Shown one piece after another: positions 34,093 through 43,095 of a DNA stretch of 64,000 nt. Each line of letters begins with the position of its first letter. Positions within the stretch are counted from its first letter, which is position 1. The position numbers and the translations under genes are program-made. Location: the NCBI RefSeq assembly GCF_001641265.1, contig NW_020167530.1, forward strand, positions 248,001 to 312,000, in the 5' to 3' direction. The notes under the pieces were generated by a model that saw only the letters and a list, made by a program, of their open reading frames with translations, was not told the DNA's origin and searched no databases. The DNA comes from Pseudogymnoascus destructans (Eukaryota > Ascomycota > Leotiomycetes > Thelebolales > Thelebolaceae).

Positions 34093-35017
34093 TGTCATAC
34101 TGACATTCGTTGCACTCAGTTTGCTATCAAACTCAAGAGCAAACTTGGAAATCTCCTCCTCAAACCTACAAGTCACTATACATATTTTGGCTTATCACAC
34201 CAACAACAAGAGCAATACTACTCAACGATTGCTACAACCATCTATGATTCATTACACGTCATCGCTCCTTAGTTACTGGGCCAATATGACCACATAGCAT
34301 ATCTCTACAACCCTCTATGATTCATTACATGACATCACTCATACTACCACATGACATATCTCTACCAACTAAAGGCCTAGGAGCATGAACGATAGCTCTA
34401 AAAGCTCCTACGAACCTCTATGATTCATTACATGTCATCGCTCTTTAGTTACCCACAAGATTGGTTAAGTTATGACATAATTTGTCTATGACATAATTTG
34501 TCTATGACATAATTTGTCTATAGGGGTACTCTGACCTTGGACCTCCTTTTACTTCCTATAGGCTACGAACCTAAGAGATGGTTCTATGGGATTCTCTTAC
34601 ATCGACTACAGTTACCAAGCCTGGTAATCATGGAAAGCCTTGGAAAATGAGAGAACTACACTCCTTTAGCATAAATAGGATTGCCCTTTCCTTAAGAAAG
34701 GGCAAGCAGACAATACAGTAAATCGACTATCACATACTTCCACGTCTTTTCCAAGCTTCCAAGCATTCATCTTGTTACTCCTTGTTTCTGAAAAGTCAGT
34801 GAGGTGTTAACCTCTGACTTACCCCTGAGTTCCCAGACTCAACATTTGTTGCAACTTGTCTGAACCACTTCACTACATCACACACCTGATTGCTGCGTTG
34901 TGGAATAGTCTAAGCTACGACCCTTTGGCTCTGTTTTCTAAGACAGTGTGTTGTCTTAGTAAATTCATCCCTTCCTTGGGTGGCTAGATTCTCACATCTG
35001 GTGCACCCACCATTACA
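34093..35017 (+). repeat. 3' LTR of Ty3 element 2
   Basis: 925 bp, with three copies of the 16-bp TGACATAATTTGTCTA unit (about 34472-34521) against two in the 5' LTR. Confidence 0.93.
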
Positions 35018-35088
35018 GCTCGGCGCAACCGCAGCAGGCACCGGCACGCAGCTGTGCCCCGAAGCGTAGCGCCGGCATTTTTCTTCGA
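35018..35088 (-). pseudogene. Relic of the Cys-cluster accessory gene, 5' portion
   Basis: The minus strand reads KCRRYASGHSCVPVPAAVA and then joins, across the GCTCG duplication of Ty3 element 2, to the frame at 28320. The spacing KC-x2-Y-x5-C-VP parallels KC-x2-C-x6-C-VP in the antisense gene of element 1, with Y where a Cys is expected. Upstream the frame runs into a homopolymer (poly-A on the plus strand, about 35089-35107), so the N-terminal part is lost or displaced. Confidence 0.5.
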
Positions 35089-35107
35089 AAAAAAAAAAAA
35101 AAAAAAT

Positions 35108-35575
35108 AGAGAGAGAGAGAAGGGGTGGAGGCCGGAGCCAATTGATGTTGTATATCAAAGGAAGACGAAGGAAAAGAAGAAAAAAGGAAGAAAGAAGTCC
35201 AGCTCTTACTCTACACTGATAGCTCGATATTTTCTTACAATAGGACTAGCTTCCTATTGTGCCCCACTTTTCTTGCTTAACAAGCTCTACTCACACAATA
35301 GGTAGAACATTAGGCCGCTTAGTAAGCAGCATCAACGCTCTTTAGATCATATGATCTAGGGGGTGTGTCACGAGGAGACCACCACGTGACCGAGCAGTGG
35401 TCCCTCATTTCGCTTCACTCGAGCTTACAAGCTCGCTTAGGAAAGCTCTTCTCTATAAAGAGGAGCTTTCCTACATTACGTAGAGACCAGAGTATTCAAT
35501 TCATTACACATTCACGTGATCATGAGCACAGTTATATGTGACAATAAGTGTAATAACGCCCCTTCTGATAGATGA
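35108..35575. other. Spacer with a possible LTR remnant
   Basis: The sequence starts with a GA repeat. Around 35360 a GGGGG run precedes TGTCACGAGG, and the stretch to about 35510 (ending ATTACA) looks like a short LTR with a TATA box inside a hairpin (AGGAAAGCTC ... GAGCTTTCCT, 35439-35472). I saw no target duplication or second copy, so this is tentative. Confidence 0.35.
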
Positions 35576-36304
35576 TCAAAGCTTATTACGCATAGACCCT
35601 GTGGGAACTTTTGGGCTGCACAAGTACATCTGACATCGCCTTATTTTGTTGTTTGCAGAAGCGTTATCACGAGTGATAGTAAAAACTGCAGGAATAATAC
35701 CATAGTCGTCTGTAACAGCTATTAACTGCCCTGCAAGATATTCACCAGAATGGATTGGCTCTTGTAGCTCAATAACATCTAAGACTGTACATCGTAACTG
35801 CCACTTATCAGAGATCCAATGTGCTGTTACTGCAGCGTATTCAGAATAGTTGCGTGCAGACCAAGTATCAGTTGTTAAAGATATCTGTCCACCTTGTGCA
35901 GTATGCTGCTGTAATTCAAGTTGTAACCTTGCTTTATGAATGCAAAATAGCCATTGCAAGTCTCTTGCAATTGTCGTCCGTCCAATTACAAGTGTTGTTG
36001 GATTTAAATGGCTAACAAGCTGCCAGAAGGATAGACTCTCAGATGTACGCAATGGTAGGTTATTAGACACAATAAATGAGAGTAGAAGCTCTCTAAATTT
36101 TGACGAATTTGGTGCATGGCTAGGTACTTTGCGAGGCTGGAAGAATGTAGCTGTAGTTGAAGAAGAAGGCTGTGTATCTTCGTCTTGAACATGCTTTTTC
36201 TGATATTGTGCATGTATTGCTGGATGTTGTGTCTTTAAATGCTTCCAAAGATTACTCGTTGTCTGCATCATCTTGACGATTGTAAGTATCACAGTAATAT
36301 TCAA
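35576..36304 (-). pseudogene. hAT transposase, N-terminal fragment
   Basis: The minus strand contains the end of a BED-type zinc finger (SNLWKHLKTQHP), a linker and the start of the hAT RNase-H-like catalytic region (SLTTDTWSARNYSEYAAVTAHWI, then TRDNASANNK). The frame ends soon after, at 35576, without the remaining catalytic and dimerisation parts, so it is truncated. Sequence to the right (36380-36445) has repeated CTCGAGTA motifs that may be the subterminal repeats of this element. Confidence 0.75.
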
Positions 36305-36454
36305 GTCATTGAAAGCTTCACTTTGCCTATGCTATAATTCTGTCTACATCCTTACCCTGCTCTCTTGGCTGTCTTGGCAACTACTCGAGTAGTTCAGATT
36401 TCTTCGAGTCGGGTATTACTCGAGTAATTCCTCGAGTAGTACTTGGGCAACACT

Positions 36455-37704
36455 GCTTGATGTGCTTTTGTGGAGGGAAAACGCCGTGGCTTGATTATGC
36501 TTCTCTAGTATGTCCACGGCAATGACAATCGATATATACAAGACTGACACGCTCGATAGTGGGCCGCCAGGTGTTGGAAAGACAATGACTGCAGAAGGAC
36601 TGTCGGAACACCTCGAAAGGCCTCTGTACACAGTAAGAACCTCCATATTCAATCTAGTGCCCATTTGTGCTAACTTAGGGAGGTCTCTGTGGGAAACTTC
36701 AGCAAAGATGCGAAACTTCTCGAGGCGCAATTGTGTGAGATGTTTGAAGTTGCCGAAAAGTGGAAGGCTTTATGTAACGCTGACTTCTAAACGATAGAAG
36801 ACACAGAGGTTTCTTGCATAAGGTTGACTTGACAGAGGAGGCAGGGCATTAGACACAAAGGCTTTCCAAGTAACACATTACAGTATTGTAAAGAATACTA
36901 TATTGAGTTGAGCACGAAGCTCCTATCTAAGGAAATACTATCTACATATATAGTGGCATCGTGCCTCATGGGTAATCTGGATAGTTGGCGGATAGGTAGA
37001 TATTCAGGATAGTTCGTGGATAGCTCAACTATCCAATATCCACTAGTTTCTGCAACTATCCATTAGCCCCGTCACATGGCAGCCTACCCCGCTTGCCCCC
37101 TGTGACTCACATGTCACGTTACTAGGCCCTGGTCCTATAACCATGATGTCACGTTACCGTAGCCGTAATACTTTACTTCTCCTCAATGAAGCTGATGACT
37201 TTCTGTGCAAGCGGTCCTATGACTCTAATCACAACTCTCTTGTCTCAGTCTTTTTACGGAAGCTCGAGTATTATAAGGGCATCATGTTACTTACCATGAA
37301 CTGGGTCAGAGACTTTGATGAAGCAGTACAGAGCAGAATACACGTTGGTATTAAGTACAGCCCCTTAGGCGTTGATACGAGAAAAGCGATCTGGAGGAGC
37401 TTTCTTGAGAAGGCAAAAACAGAGACAGGGAATGCAGTGTACAGTGACAAGCAGTTGAACGTCCTGGCCAAGCAAAGCCTCAACGGTAGACAGGCAAGTG
37501 TCCCTAGGTACCGTCGAATGGGGTTCCTTTGCTAACACTGTCGCACAGATTAAGAATGCAGTGCGTTCGGCACATGCCATAGCAAGCAGTGATGGAACAC
37601 ATCTATGCTATTCTCACTTATAGACCGTCCTCGAGGTTGGCAAGGAGTTTGAAAATGATTTCAGAGGATCAGGAGAGATGGCAAACATGTTCTCCTATGC
37701 CTGA
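36455..37704 (+). pseudogene. AAA-ATPase, interrupted by a solo LTR
   Basis: An AAA-ATPase of the type common in filamentous fungi. Coding sense begins in FVEGKRRGLIMLL (about 36462-36507). Intron 1 is 36508-36559 (GTATGT...AG), followed by the Walker A motif GPPGVGKT. Intron 2 is 36633-36682, followed by VSVGNFSKDAKLLEAQL and EVAEKWKAL. A 398-bp solo LTR then splits the gene, and Walker B LLLLNEADDFL follows it. A GC-AG intron probably occupies about 37495-37548 before IKNAVRSAHAIASSDG. An in-frame TAG at about 37621-37623 precedes the end FSYA at the TGA of 37702. Exons upstream of 36455 are missing, perhaps because of the neighbouring hAT fragment. Confidence 0.8.
36773..37170 (-). repeat. 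Solo LTR in the AAA-ATPase gene
   Basis: 398 bp, an inverted relative of the LTR at 26156-26573. It is flanked by CTTTA on both sides (36768-36772 and 37171-37175). It begins TGTAACGC on this strand and ends GTAATA, where GTAACA would be expected. Removing it with one CTTTA restores KALLLLNEADD in frame. Confidence 0.9.
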
Positions 37705-37863
37705 TCTGTCAATTAATCGAACGAGGCTGCGTAGCTTATCTTAGTTGAATCGAGTAGTGGACTGTACTGTTTGATTGTGGTCATTAGTATTTCATAAAAC
37801 AGCTGAAAGACCCCTCTGTCCTCGTGTGAATGCCTCGATAATGATATGAATGCATACGGCAGC

Positions 37864-38055
37864 GACAAATCAAAATATTCACACAAAGACAAGAAACAGA
37901 ATATGGGCTAGATATGGGCTGGAAAGCAAGAAACAGACACTACGTTTATACTACTGGAAGACAAGAAACAGAATATGGGCTGGATATGGGCTGGAAAACA
38001 GGAAACAGAATATGGGGGAGGACACCACAGATTGGAGGACACCACAGATTGGACA
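37864..38055. repeat. Direct repeats around GAAACAGAATATGGGCT
   Basis: Units such as GAAACAGAATATGGGCTGG, ATATGGGCTGGAAA and GGACACCACAGATT recur two to four times. This is a local tandem expansion with no coding sense. Confidence 0.75.
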
Positions 38056-38119
38056 CTACGATTGTACTGCTGGAAAACTTATAGCCGTTTACAGTTTTCC
38101 TTGCATTCGTACTGGCACG

Positions 38120-39250
38120 CAGTGTGCGGCGAATCACCCCCCAAATACTATTTGGCGATCCGCCGAATCATTCATATTTTTGAAGTATTCGCCGAATCAT
38201 GACTCAAATCTGATTCGAGTCATGATTCGAATCTTTGAGGCTGAAATAGAGTGTATGGAATATTGAAAACTACGAAAAAAATCTAACTATGCCTAACCCA
38301 TATCTCCACTTATATCTTCAATATCCTCATCATCAACAATTACCCCCAATCCCATAGACATAGTAAGTATCTGATTGTTGAAGGTAATAGTCTATTCCTT
38401 TTCTTCGTAACGATGTCGGCTCCTTGGCTAAAGACTCATTCTGACGCTGCTGATGTTGCTAGAATTGCTAAATAGTCTCGAGCTATTTGTGCAATTGTTG
38501 GATACTGATACTGCTTTTCTTGCCAATATTTGAGAACATTAGTATCAGGCTTATCAACTCCTGGTTCATTAAGCCACCGTCTCCATTCAACCTCTTGGAG
38601 TATAGGCTTTCGATGCTAAAACATCTCATCCTCAGAGTCTACTTCTCGAGGTATATCCTCACTCCCGTTATCAAGTCTAGCATCCATTTCCTCTGCTTGA
38701 ATGTCATTGTCCCATGCTTTATACTTGTTATAACAAGCTGCAAACTGTGCTCTTGCTCGCTCTTTGCTTGTGTTATAAAAGCTTTCTGGTAAATAGAGGT
38801 CAAATATACTAAAATTAAACCGAGTATCGCATATTGTTGCAACTGTTAAATGGCTTGACTGTTGGCTTGTTGCAAGTGAGAAATAGTTGTCTAATTTGTT
38901 AAATGCAGCAGTACAAGCTTCATTGATAGATATATGCTTTACAGTCTTCTTCATCTTCTTAATTTTATCCATTAGTCGTAGATAATATGGAACACAGTAG
39001 TTAAGTGTTGGATACCCATCTGCTTGCACCTTTTCTGAGATACGCTTTTAATCTAAAATGCTATATATTGAGGATGACAACAAGCCTTCACCGCTAGACG
39101 CTTGGACATATTATATATCTTGGCAAGTATTCGAATCATTCGAATACTGGCCGAATCATGATTCGAATCATTAAGAAATAGCCCGAATCAGATCATGAAT
39201 CGAGTCTGATTCGGGGCGAATCATGCCGAGTCACGATTCGCTGCACACTT
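38120..39250 (-). mobile_element. hAT element with 8-bp target duplication, internally deleted
   Basis: The ends are CAGTGTGCGGCGAATC at 38120 and, reversed, AAGTGTGCAGCGAATC at 39250. CTGGCACG flanks both sides (38112-38119 and 39251-39258), the 8-bp duplication typical of hAT. Both subterminal regions are crowded with CGAATCA and GATTCG motifs, the likely transposase-binding sites. Only the C-terminal part of the transposase is left inside. At 1131 bp it is far shorter than an autonomous element, so it would depend on another copy. Confidence 0.85.
38330..39029 (-). pseudogene. hAT transposase C-terminal fragment
   Basis: The minus strand has an open frame of 137 residues (KLDNYFSLATSQQSSHLTVATICD..., ending EDEMF and a TAG). 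In the same frame follows NVLKYWQEKQYQYPTIAQIA and then the hAT dimerisation signature ATSAASE*VFSQGADIVTKKRNRLLP. A TGA there stands where relatives have Arg, consistent with CGA to TGA. It lacks the N-terminal and central domains and has two stops. Confidence 0.8.
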
Positions 39251-39387
39251 CTGGCACGCAACTTAGTAGTACATTTCTACGTCGTACTCCGTTTACAGTT
39301 TCCTTGCATTCGTACTGGCACGCAGCTTAGTAGTACATTTCTACGTCATACTCCGTTTACAGTTTTCCTTGCATTCGTACTGGCATG
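39251..39387 (+). repeat. 64-65 bp tandem repeat
   Basis: Two full units starting CTGGCACGCA and ending GCATTCGTA lie at 39251-39314 and 39315-39379, and a third begins at 39380. The end of an earlier unit lies left of the hAT element (about 38085-38119), so the transposon inserted into the array. Confidence 0.85.
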
Positions 39388-39402
39388 TAACCCTAACCCT
39401 AA
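39388..39402 (+). repeat. Interstitial telomere-like repeat
   Basis: TAACCCTAACCCTAA, two and a half copies of the CCCTAA fungal telomere unit, directly at the end of the 64-bp tandem repeat. Confidence 0.7.
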
Positions 39403-39664
39403 GAGCCATAATTTTCCACGTGACTGTTACAGGCGAAAAACCTTTCTTGACAATAAATTCGGCAGGAATCATCGATACCGTCGGGTGAGAGATGATTAGG
39501 ACACCTGGTGCAGGTGGCACTATATGGGGCGGATCAGTGGACACATGGCCCCTCAACTTATGAGGGACCACGAATTCTGTGGCCCCTCTAGGTGGGTAAG
39601 GCAACTGCCACGGTGCTAAGAAGGCGAGATGATGCAACCCTGGACATGATGCAGCCCTGGCTCA

Positions 39665-40088
39665 ACCAGGTTAGTCATGGAAAGACTTGGAAAATGAGAG
39701 AACTACACTCCTTTGGCATAAATAGGATTGCCCTTTCCTTAAGAAAGGGCAAGCAGACAATACAGTAAATCGACTAGCACATACTTCCACGTCTTTTCCA
39801 AGCTTCCAAGCATTGATCTTGTTACTCCTTGTTCTGAAAAGTCAGTGAGGTGCTAACCTTTGACTTATCCCTGAGTTCTCAGACTCAACATTTGTTACAA
39901 CTTGTCTAAACCACTCCACTACATCATACACCTGATTGCTGCGTTGTGGAATAGTCTAAGCTACGACCCTTTGGGTCTGTTTCCTAAGACACTGTGTTGT
40001 CTTAGTAAAATCATCCCTTCCCTTGGGTGGCTAGATTCTCACATCTGGTGCACCCACCATTACAAGTGTAACGAATGTCAGTATGACA
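39665..40088 (+). repeat. Truncated LTR of the element 2 family with an inverted LTR tip
   Basis: 39665-40064 matches the 3' 400 bp of the element 2 LTR, ending CACCATTACA. The next 24 bases (40065-40088) match the reverse complement of the LTR start with one mismatch. A small rearranged junction of two LTR pieces. Confidence 0.85.
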
Positions 40089-40200
40089 GTGATTCCCACT
40101 TAATTGCCAAGCAGTTGCACTGTTTATCATGTCTTCTGGTAGACACACAAAAATCAAAGAACGTCATCTTCTTCACCATATTTAAAAGAATGGCAACCTG

Positions 40201-40698
40201 ATGTCGCCATGGTCCAGCTGTCTTCATAACAAACGACCTTGTATCTTTGTTGCTGGTAATTGTCATTGTAGTGAATGTACTCGTCGCAATTCCAAATGCA
40301 ACGCTTGCACCCCTTTTCCTACTGATTGGGAGAAGCTTCATAAAGAAGAAGGGCGTCTTGAGGCCGAAGAGGAAGCAGCGGCATCTCAAGAGCGTGAGGC
40401 TCACCTCTGCACTCAAGAAGCATATGCCTGTCACATGCGTCTTCCCAAACAGCAGAAAGCTCTCAAAACCCGCGGTGTTGAGATGCTGCGTCATGGTCTG
40501 AAATCCTTAGACGAGTTGGAGGAGCTGGAGGAGCGCGAGCGGCATGAAGCTGAGGCTCGTTCCCTTCTCCTAACTGCCTCTGAGGCTACCTCCGAGGGCG
40601 ATGCTTCGAAGTGTAATCTCTTCCCATCTTTGCCTTCTGGATTCTTCGACTGCTGGGATGGCGATGGTGAAATGCCTCTAGCAGCTCTGGACAGCTAA
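40201..40698 (+). CDS. Antisense accessory ORF of a Ty3 relic: Cys cluster plus predicted coiled coil
   Basis: An intact frame of 165 residues from an ATG at 40201. Near the N terminus are C21, C23, C26, C33 and C36 (the C-x2-C-x6-C-x2-C arrangement within CSECTRRNSKCNAC). Next is a long charged helical stretch (EEEGRLEAEEEAAASQ region, then QQKALKTRGVEMLRHGLKSL and DELEELEERERHEAEAR) that should form a coiled coil. It lies 3' of, and antisense to, the Ty3 pol relic on the minus strand, overlapping the pol end by about 113 bp. That is the same layout as the spliced antisense gene in Ty3 element 1. I know no function. It may be only the surviving part of a longer spliced gene. Confidence 0.6.
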   Translation: MSPWSSCLHNKRPCIFVAGNCHCSECTRRNSKCNACTPFPTDWEKLHKEEGRLEAEEEAAASQEREAHLCTQEAYACHMRLPKQQKALKTRGVEMLRHGLKSLDELEELEERERHEAEARSLLLTASEATSEGDASKCNLFPSLPSGFFDCWDGDGEMPLAALDS

Positions 40699-41445
40699 GG
40701 TTTTCTACCGTTTCCCATGAATTGTCCGTAGGTTCATAACCTTTTCATTTTATCAAAAACTCTTCTTTGCGCCCTACTAACCTTCTGTCTGGAATCGCTT
40801 CGACTTCATATTCAACGATCTCGTTTTCTGGTTAGAGTTCCGTGTCAGTCGCAATAAGGGTGTTTCCTCTTGCTGGTTCTAGTAGTAAGACATGAAATAC
40901 TAGGTGTAGTCTAGACTTCTTGGGTAGCTGCAGTCTGTAATTAACTGAGCTGACTTTGTTCAATATTTTGAATGGTCCCAATTTCTTAAAGTCCAACTTC
41001 GTACTTGGTCGTTTCGTTTTGATATGTCTCCGGAGTAGATATACTTTATCCCTCTCCTTGAAGGCAGGTTCCATACTGCGCTTCTTGTTTGCATATGCGG
41101 CAGATCGTTCATTTAAGAATTGTATATCTGTCACGAGTTGTTCATGGAACGATTTCAGTTGTTCCACAGCAATCATAGCTTGTTCTGCTCTTGATTCATC
41201 CGGTTGTGGTTGTCTATATGCCTCCGGCTGATAGCCATAATTAACAGTGAGACTTTTGTTGCTTCAGTCATTGCGCTGTTATATGCGAACTGTGTGATAG
41301 GTAATATCTGAACCCAATTGTCCTGTTGGTGATTGACATAACTCTGTAGGTATTGTTCAAGGGTTTGGTTCAGTCTTTCTGTTTGACTGTCTGTTTGGGG
41401 ATGAAAAGCTGTTGATAGCTTGTGATTTGTTCCCAAAAGCACCAT
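40586..41445 (-). pseudogene. Ty3 pol relic: integrase C-terminal part and chromodomain
   Basis: The minus strand begins within the integrase core (LSTAFHPQTDSQTERLNQTLEQYL), shifts frame near 41200, and continues through the integrase C-terminal region (ERDKVYLLRRHIKTKRPS, KLGPFKIL). It then reads a chromodomain (YEVEAIPDRRLVGRKEEF), where a TGA at 40745-40747 replaces the usual Trp in IKWKGY. The frame closes at 40586. Everything 5' of the integrase is missing. Confidence 0.85.
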
Positions 41446-41864
41446 GGGGTCTGACTACCATTTTAGCTTTTTTTGTCACAATAGAGAACAAGTGTACTCG
41501 GTTGCTTCGAAAGGTAGACTAAACTTTTCTTACGAGAGTTTATGAAGATGGGGGGAGGTGCTTGGGGGTAGGGAGAGGGGAAGGTGAACCGAGCCGAGTT
41601 GTTGTGTATGTGTTTCCAATCTATGGAGTACATCTAACCAGATGACAGTGCAAAGCGCTTCTTAACTTCTAGTCCGGTCTCTTATCAGGTTTGGAAAAAA
41701 AAATTGGCCGTACTAGAACTATATGAGAATTCTCTACATTAGAATACATGGCTTGTGGGAGATTGGATCGTAAAAATCTTCTCATCTTATTTCTATAATA
41801 TATCAGGCTTCCAGACTCCCTTTTCTCGTAACCCAATATATCTTCATCCATAATATCCAAATCT
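41446..41864. other. Spacer
   Basis: No gene was recognised. It probably contains the 3' untranslated region of the MCP1-like gene. Confidence 0.5.
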
Positions 41865-42853
41865 TTACATATACAAACCCAAACCCAGAATCGTCTTGTA
41901 CAGCTCATCAAATCCCTTTCCCACCCACCCTGTAGTCAACCCACCTCTAGCAACGACACCAAATCCACCAGCAGCCCAAATACCTGCAACCGCAGCCACA
42001 ACACCATTGATAGTCCAAAACCTCCTTCTTGCCGTCTTCTGATCCACCGCCCCAGCCCGCCCCATCCACCTCGCCCACCCCCACACCACATGCCCAGCCG
42101 TAACCCCCACCAGCGCCACCTGCGCCGACCACGCCAGAAATGGGTGCCTCGCAAACCCATGCGCCACGTACTGTAGTCCCACCCCCGCACTGCTCCCCTC
42201 ATGGATCAGCGGCACGACGCGGTTGACATACGCATGCCCCCCCACCAGCCCAACAAGCGCATAACCCCCCAGCTGCTGCCAGCTGAAGCCCGGCCAGATG
42301 CGCAGGCGCTGCTGCAACCTGTTCGCGACGGAGAGGTTCGAGGCGCCGTAGCGCTTGAGGGTCGCGTTTCGGCGGTGCACACGCAGCGCGAATCCAGAGA
42401 GGACGTGTGTGAGAAGCGGCGCGATGATGAGGGCGGCTTCCATGGGGAAAGATTGGTAGAAAGGGCGCGTTAGGAGGAGGTATTTGTCGGCATCAGGGAG
42501 GGAGCGGGTGACGAGCGGGAGGAGAGAGGTATTGGTTATGTGCATGGCGGCGAAGAGAGAGAAGGCGTAGGTGGAGTATTTTTGTAGGCGGGTTACTGTG
42601 GGAGTTGTTAGTCTGGATCTCGAGGGGCGGAGGAAAGAGGGAGGAGCTTACAGTAATATACAGTGCCATAGCCATTATTGAAGCCGCTCAGACCAAGAGT
42701 CCCAACTCCGTGGTGGGGGGTTAGGACTTCATTAGGAAGATCGGGAAGTTGTTTGTCGAGGTTTAGAGGCGACTCGACAGGCGACGGTTCGAGTTGTTGT
42801 AATGATATGAGAGTTTCTTGGGACGCCTCTACGGCGGAGTTTTGCCGCTCCAT
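41865..42853 (-). CDS. MCP1: MCP1-like mitochondrial membrane protein
   Basis: Two exons, 42853-42652 and 42595-41865, with a 56-bp intron (GTAAGC donor, CACAG acceptor), give 310 residues. The N terminus is Ser/Pro/Leu rich and probably disordered. After GTVYYLTRLQKYSTYAFSLF come several membrane segments, with conserved stretches HITNTSLLPLVTRS, YLLLTRPFYQS, HVLSGFALRVHRR and a C-terminal pair of helices. This matches the fungal MCP1 (DUF1691) family of the mitochondrial outer membrane. In yeast MCP1 supports lipid homeostasis together with VPS13 and suppresses loss of ERMES parts. The yeast role is known; its transfer to this gene is inference. Divergent from the zinc-finger gene at 43096. 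Confidence 0.85.
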
Positions 42854-43095
42854 CTTGCACTGTGTAGGTTGTAAACTATGTGAATAGTAATACAGCCGTC
42901 GCAACTGGTGGGATGGAATTGATGTCCGGCACTGCGGATAAGCTCAAAATCCGGGGTGTAGTTAAGGTTGCACTTGTGCCTGTTTGGTGCTAGCCGTGCT
43001 AAGCTCGGTCCTGGCGGCAAGGCCCCGCCATTAAATCGCGTTTGGAGATTCACTCTTTCCCCAATTCAAAAATTGGACGCTATAAACACGCAATC
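42854..43095. promoter_or_regulatory. Shared upstream region of divergent genes
   Basis: Only 242 bp separate the start codons of the MCP1-like gene (-) and the zinc-finger gene (+), so both promoters must overlap here. No specific motif was identified. Confidence 0.5.

Larger units (their letters stand above)
28326..35017 (+). mobile_element. Ty3/gypsy chromovirus with one stop codon (element 2)
   Basis: A 6692-bp element with LTRs of 910 and 925 bp and a 5-bp target duplication, GCTCG at 28321-28325 and 35018-35022. The LTRs begin TGTCATACTG and end CACCATTACA. They differ by about a dozen substitutions plus one extra copy of a 16-bp tandem unit in the 3' LTR, so this copy is older than element 1. 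Gag and Pol are one continuous frame with a single internal TGA. There is no antisense gene between pol and the 3' LTR; the pol stop is only about 10 bases from the LTR. A purine stretch (AAGAGGGG) before 34093 is the likely polypurine tract. Removing the element rejoins a minus-strand reading frame. Confidence 0.93.

Noticed and set aside
36510..36797. A 95-residue frame starting MSTAMTIDIY before Walker A
   Set aside because: Its first part is intron 1 of the AAA gene and its end runs into the solo LTR; the spliced reading fits the family better.
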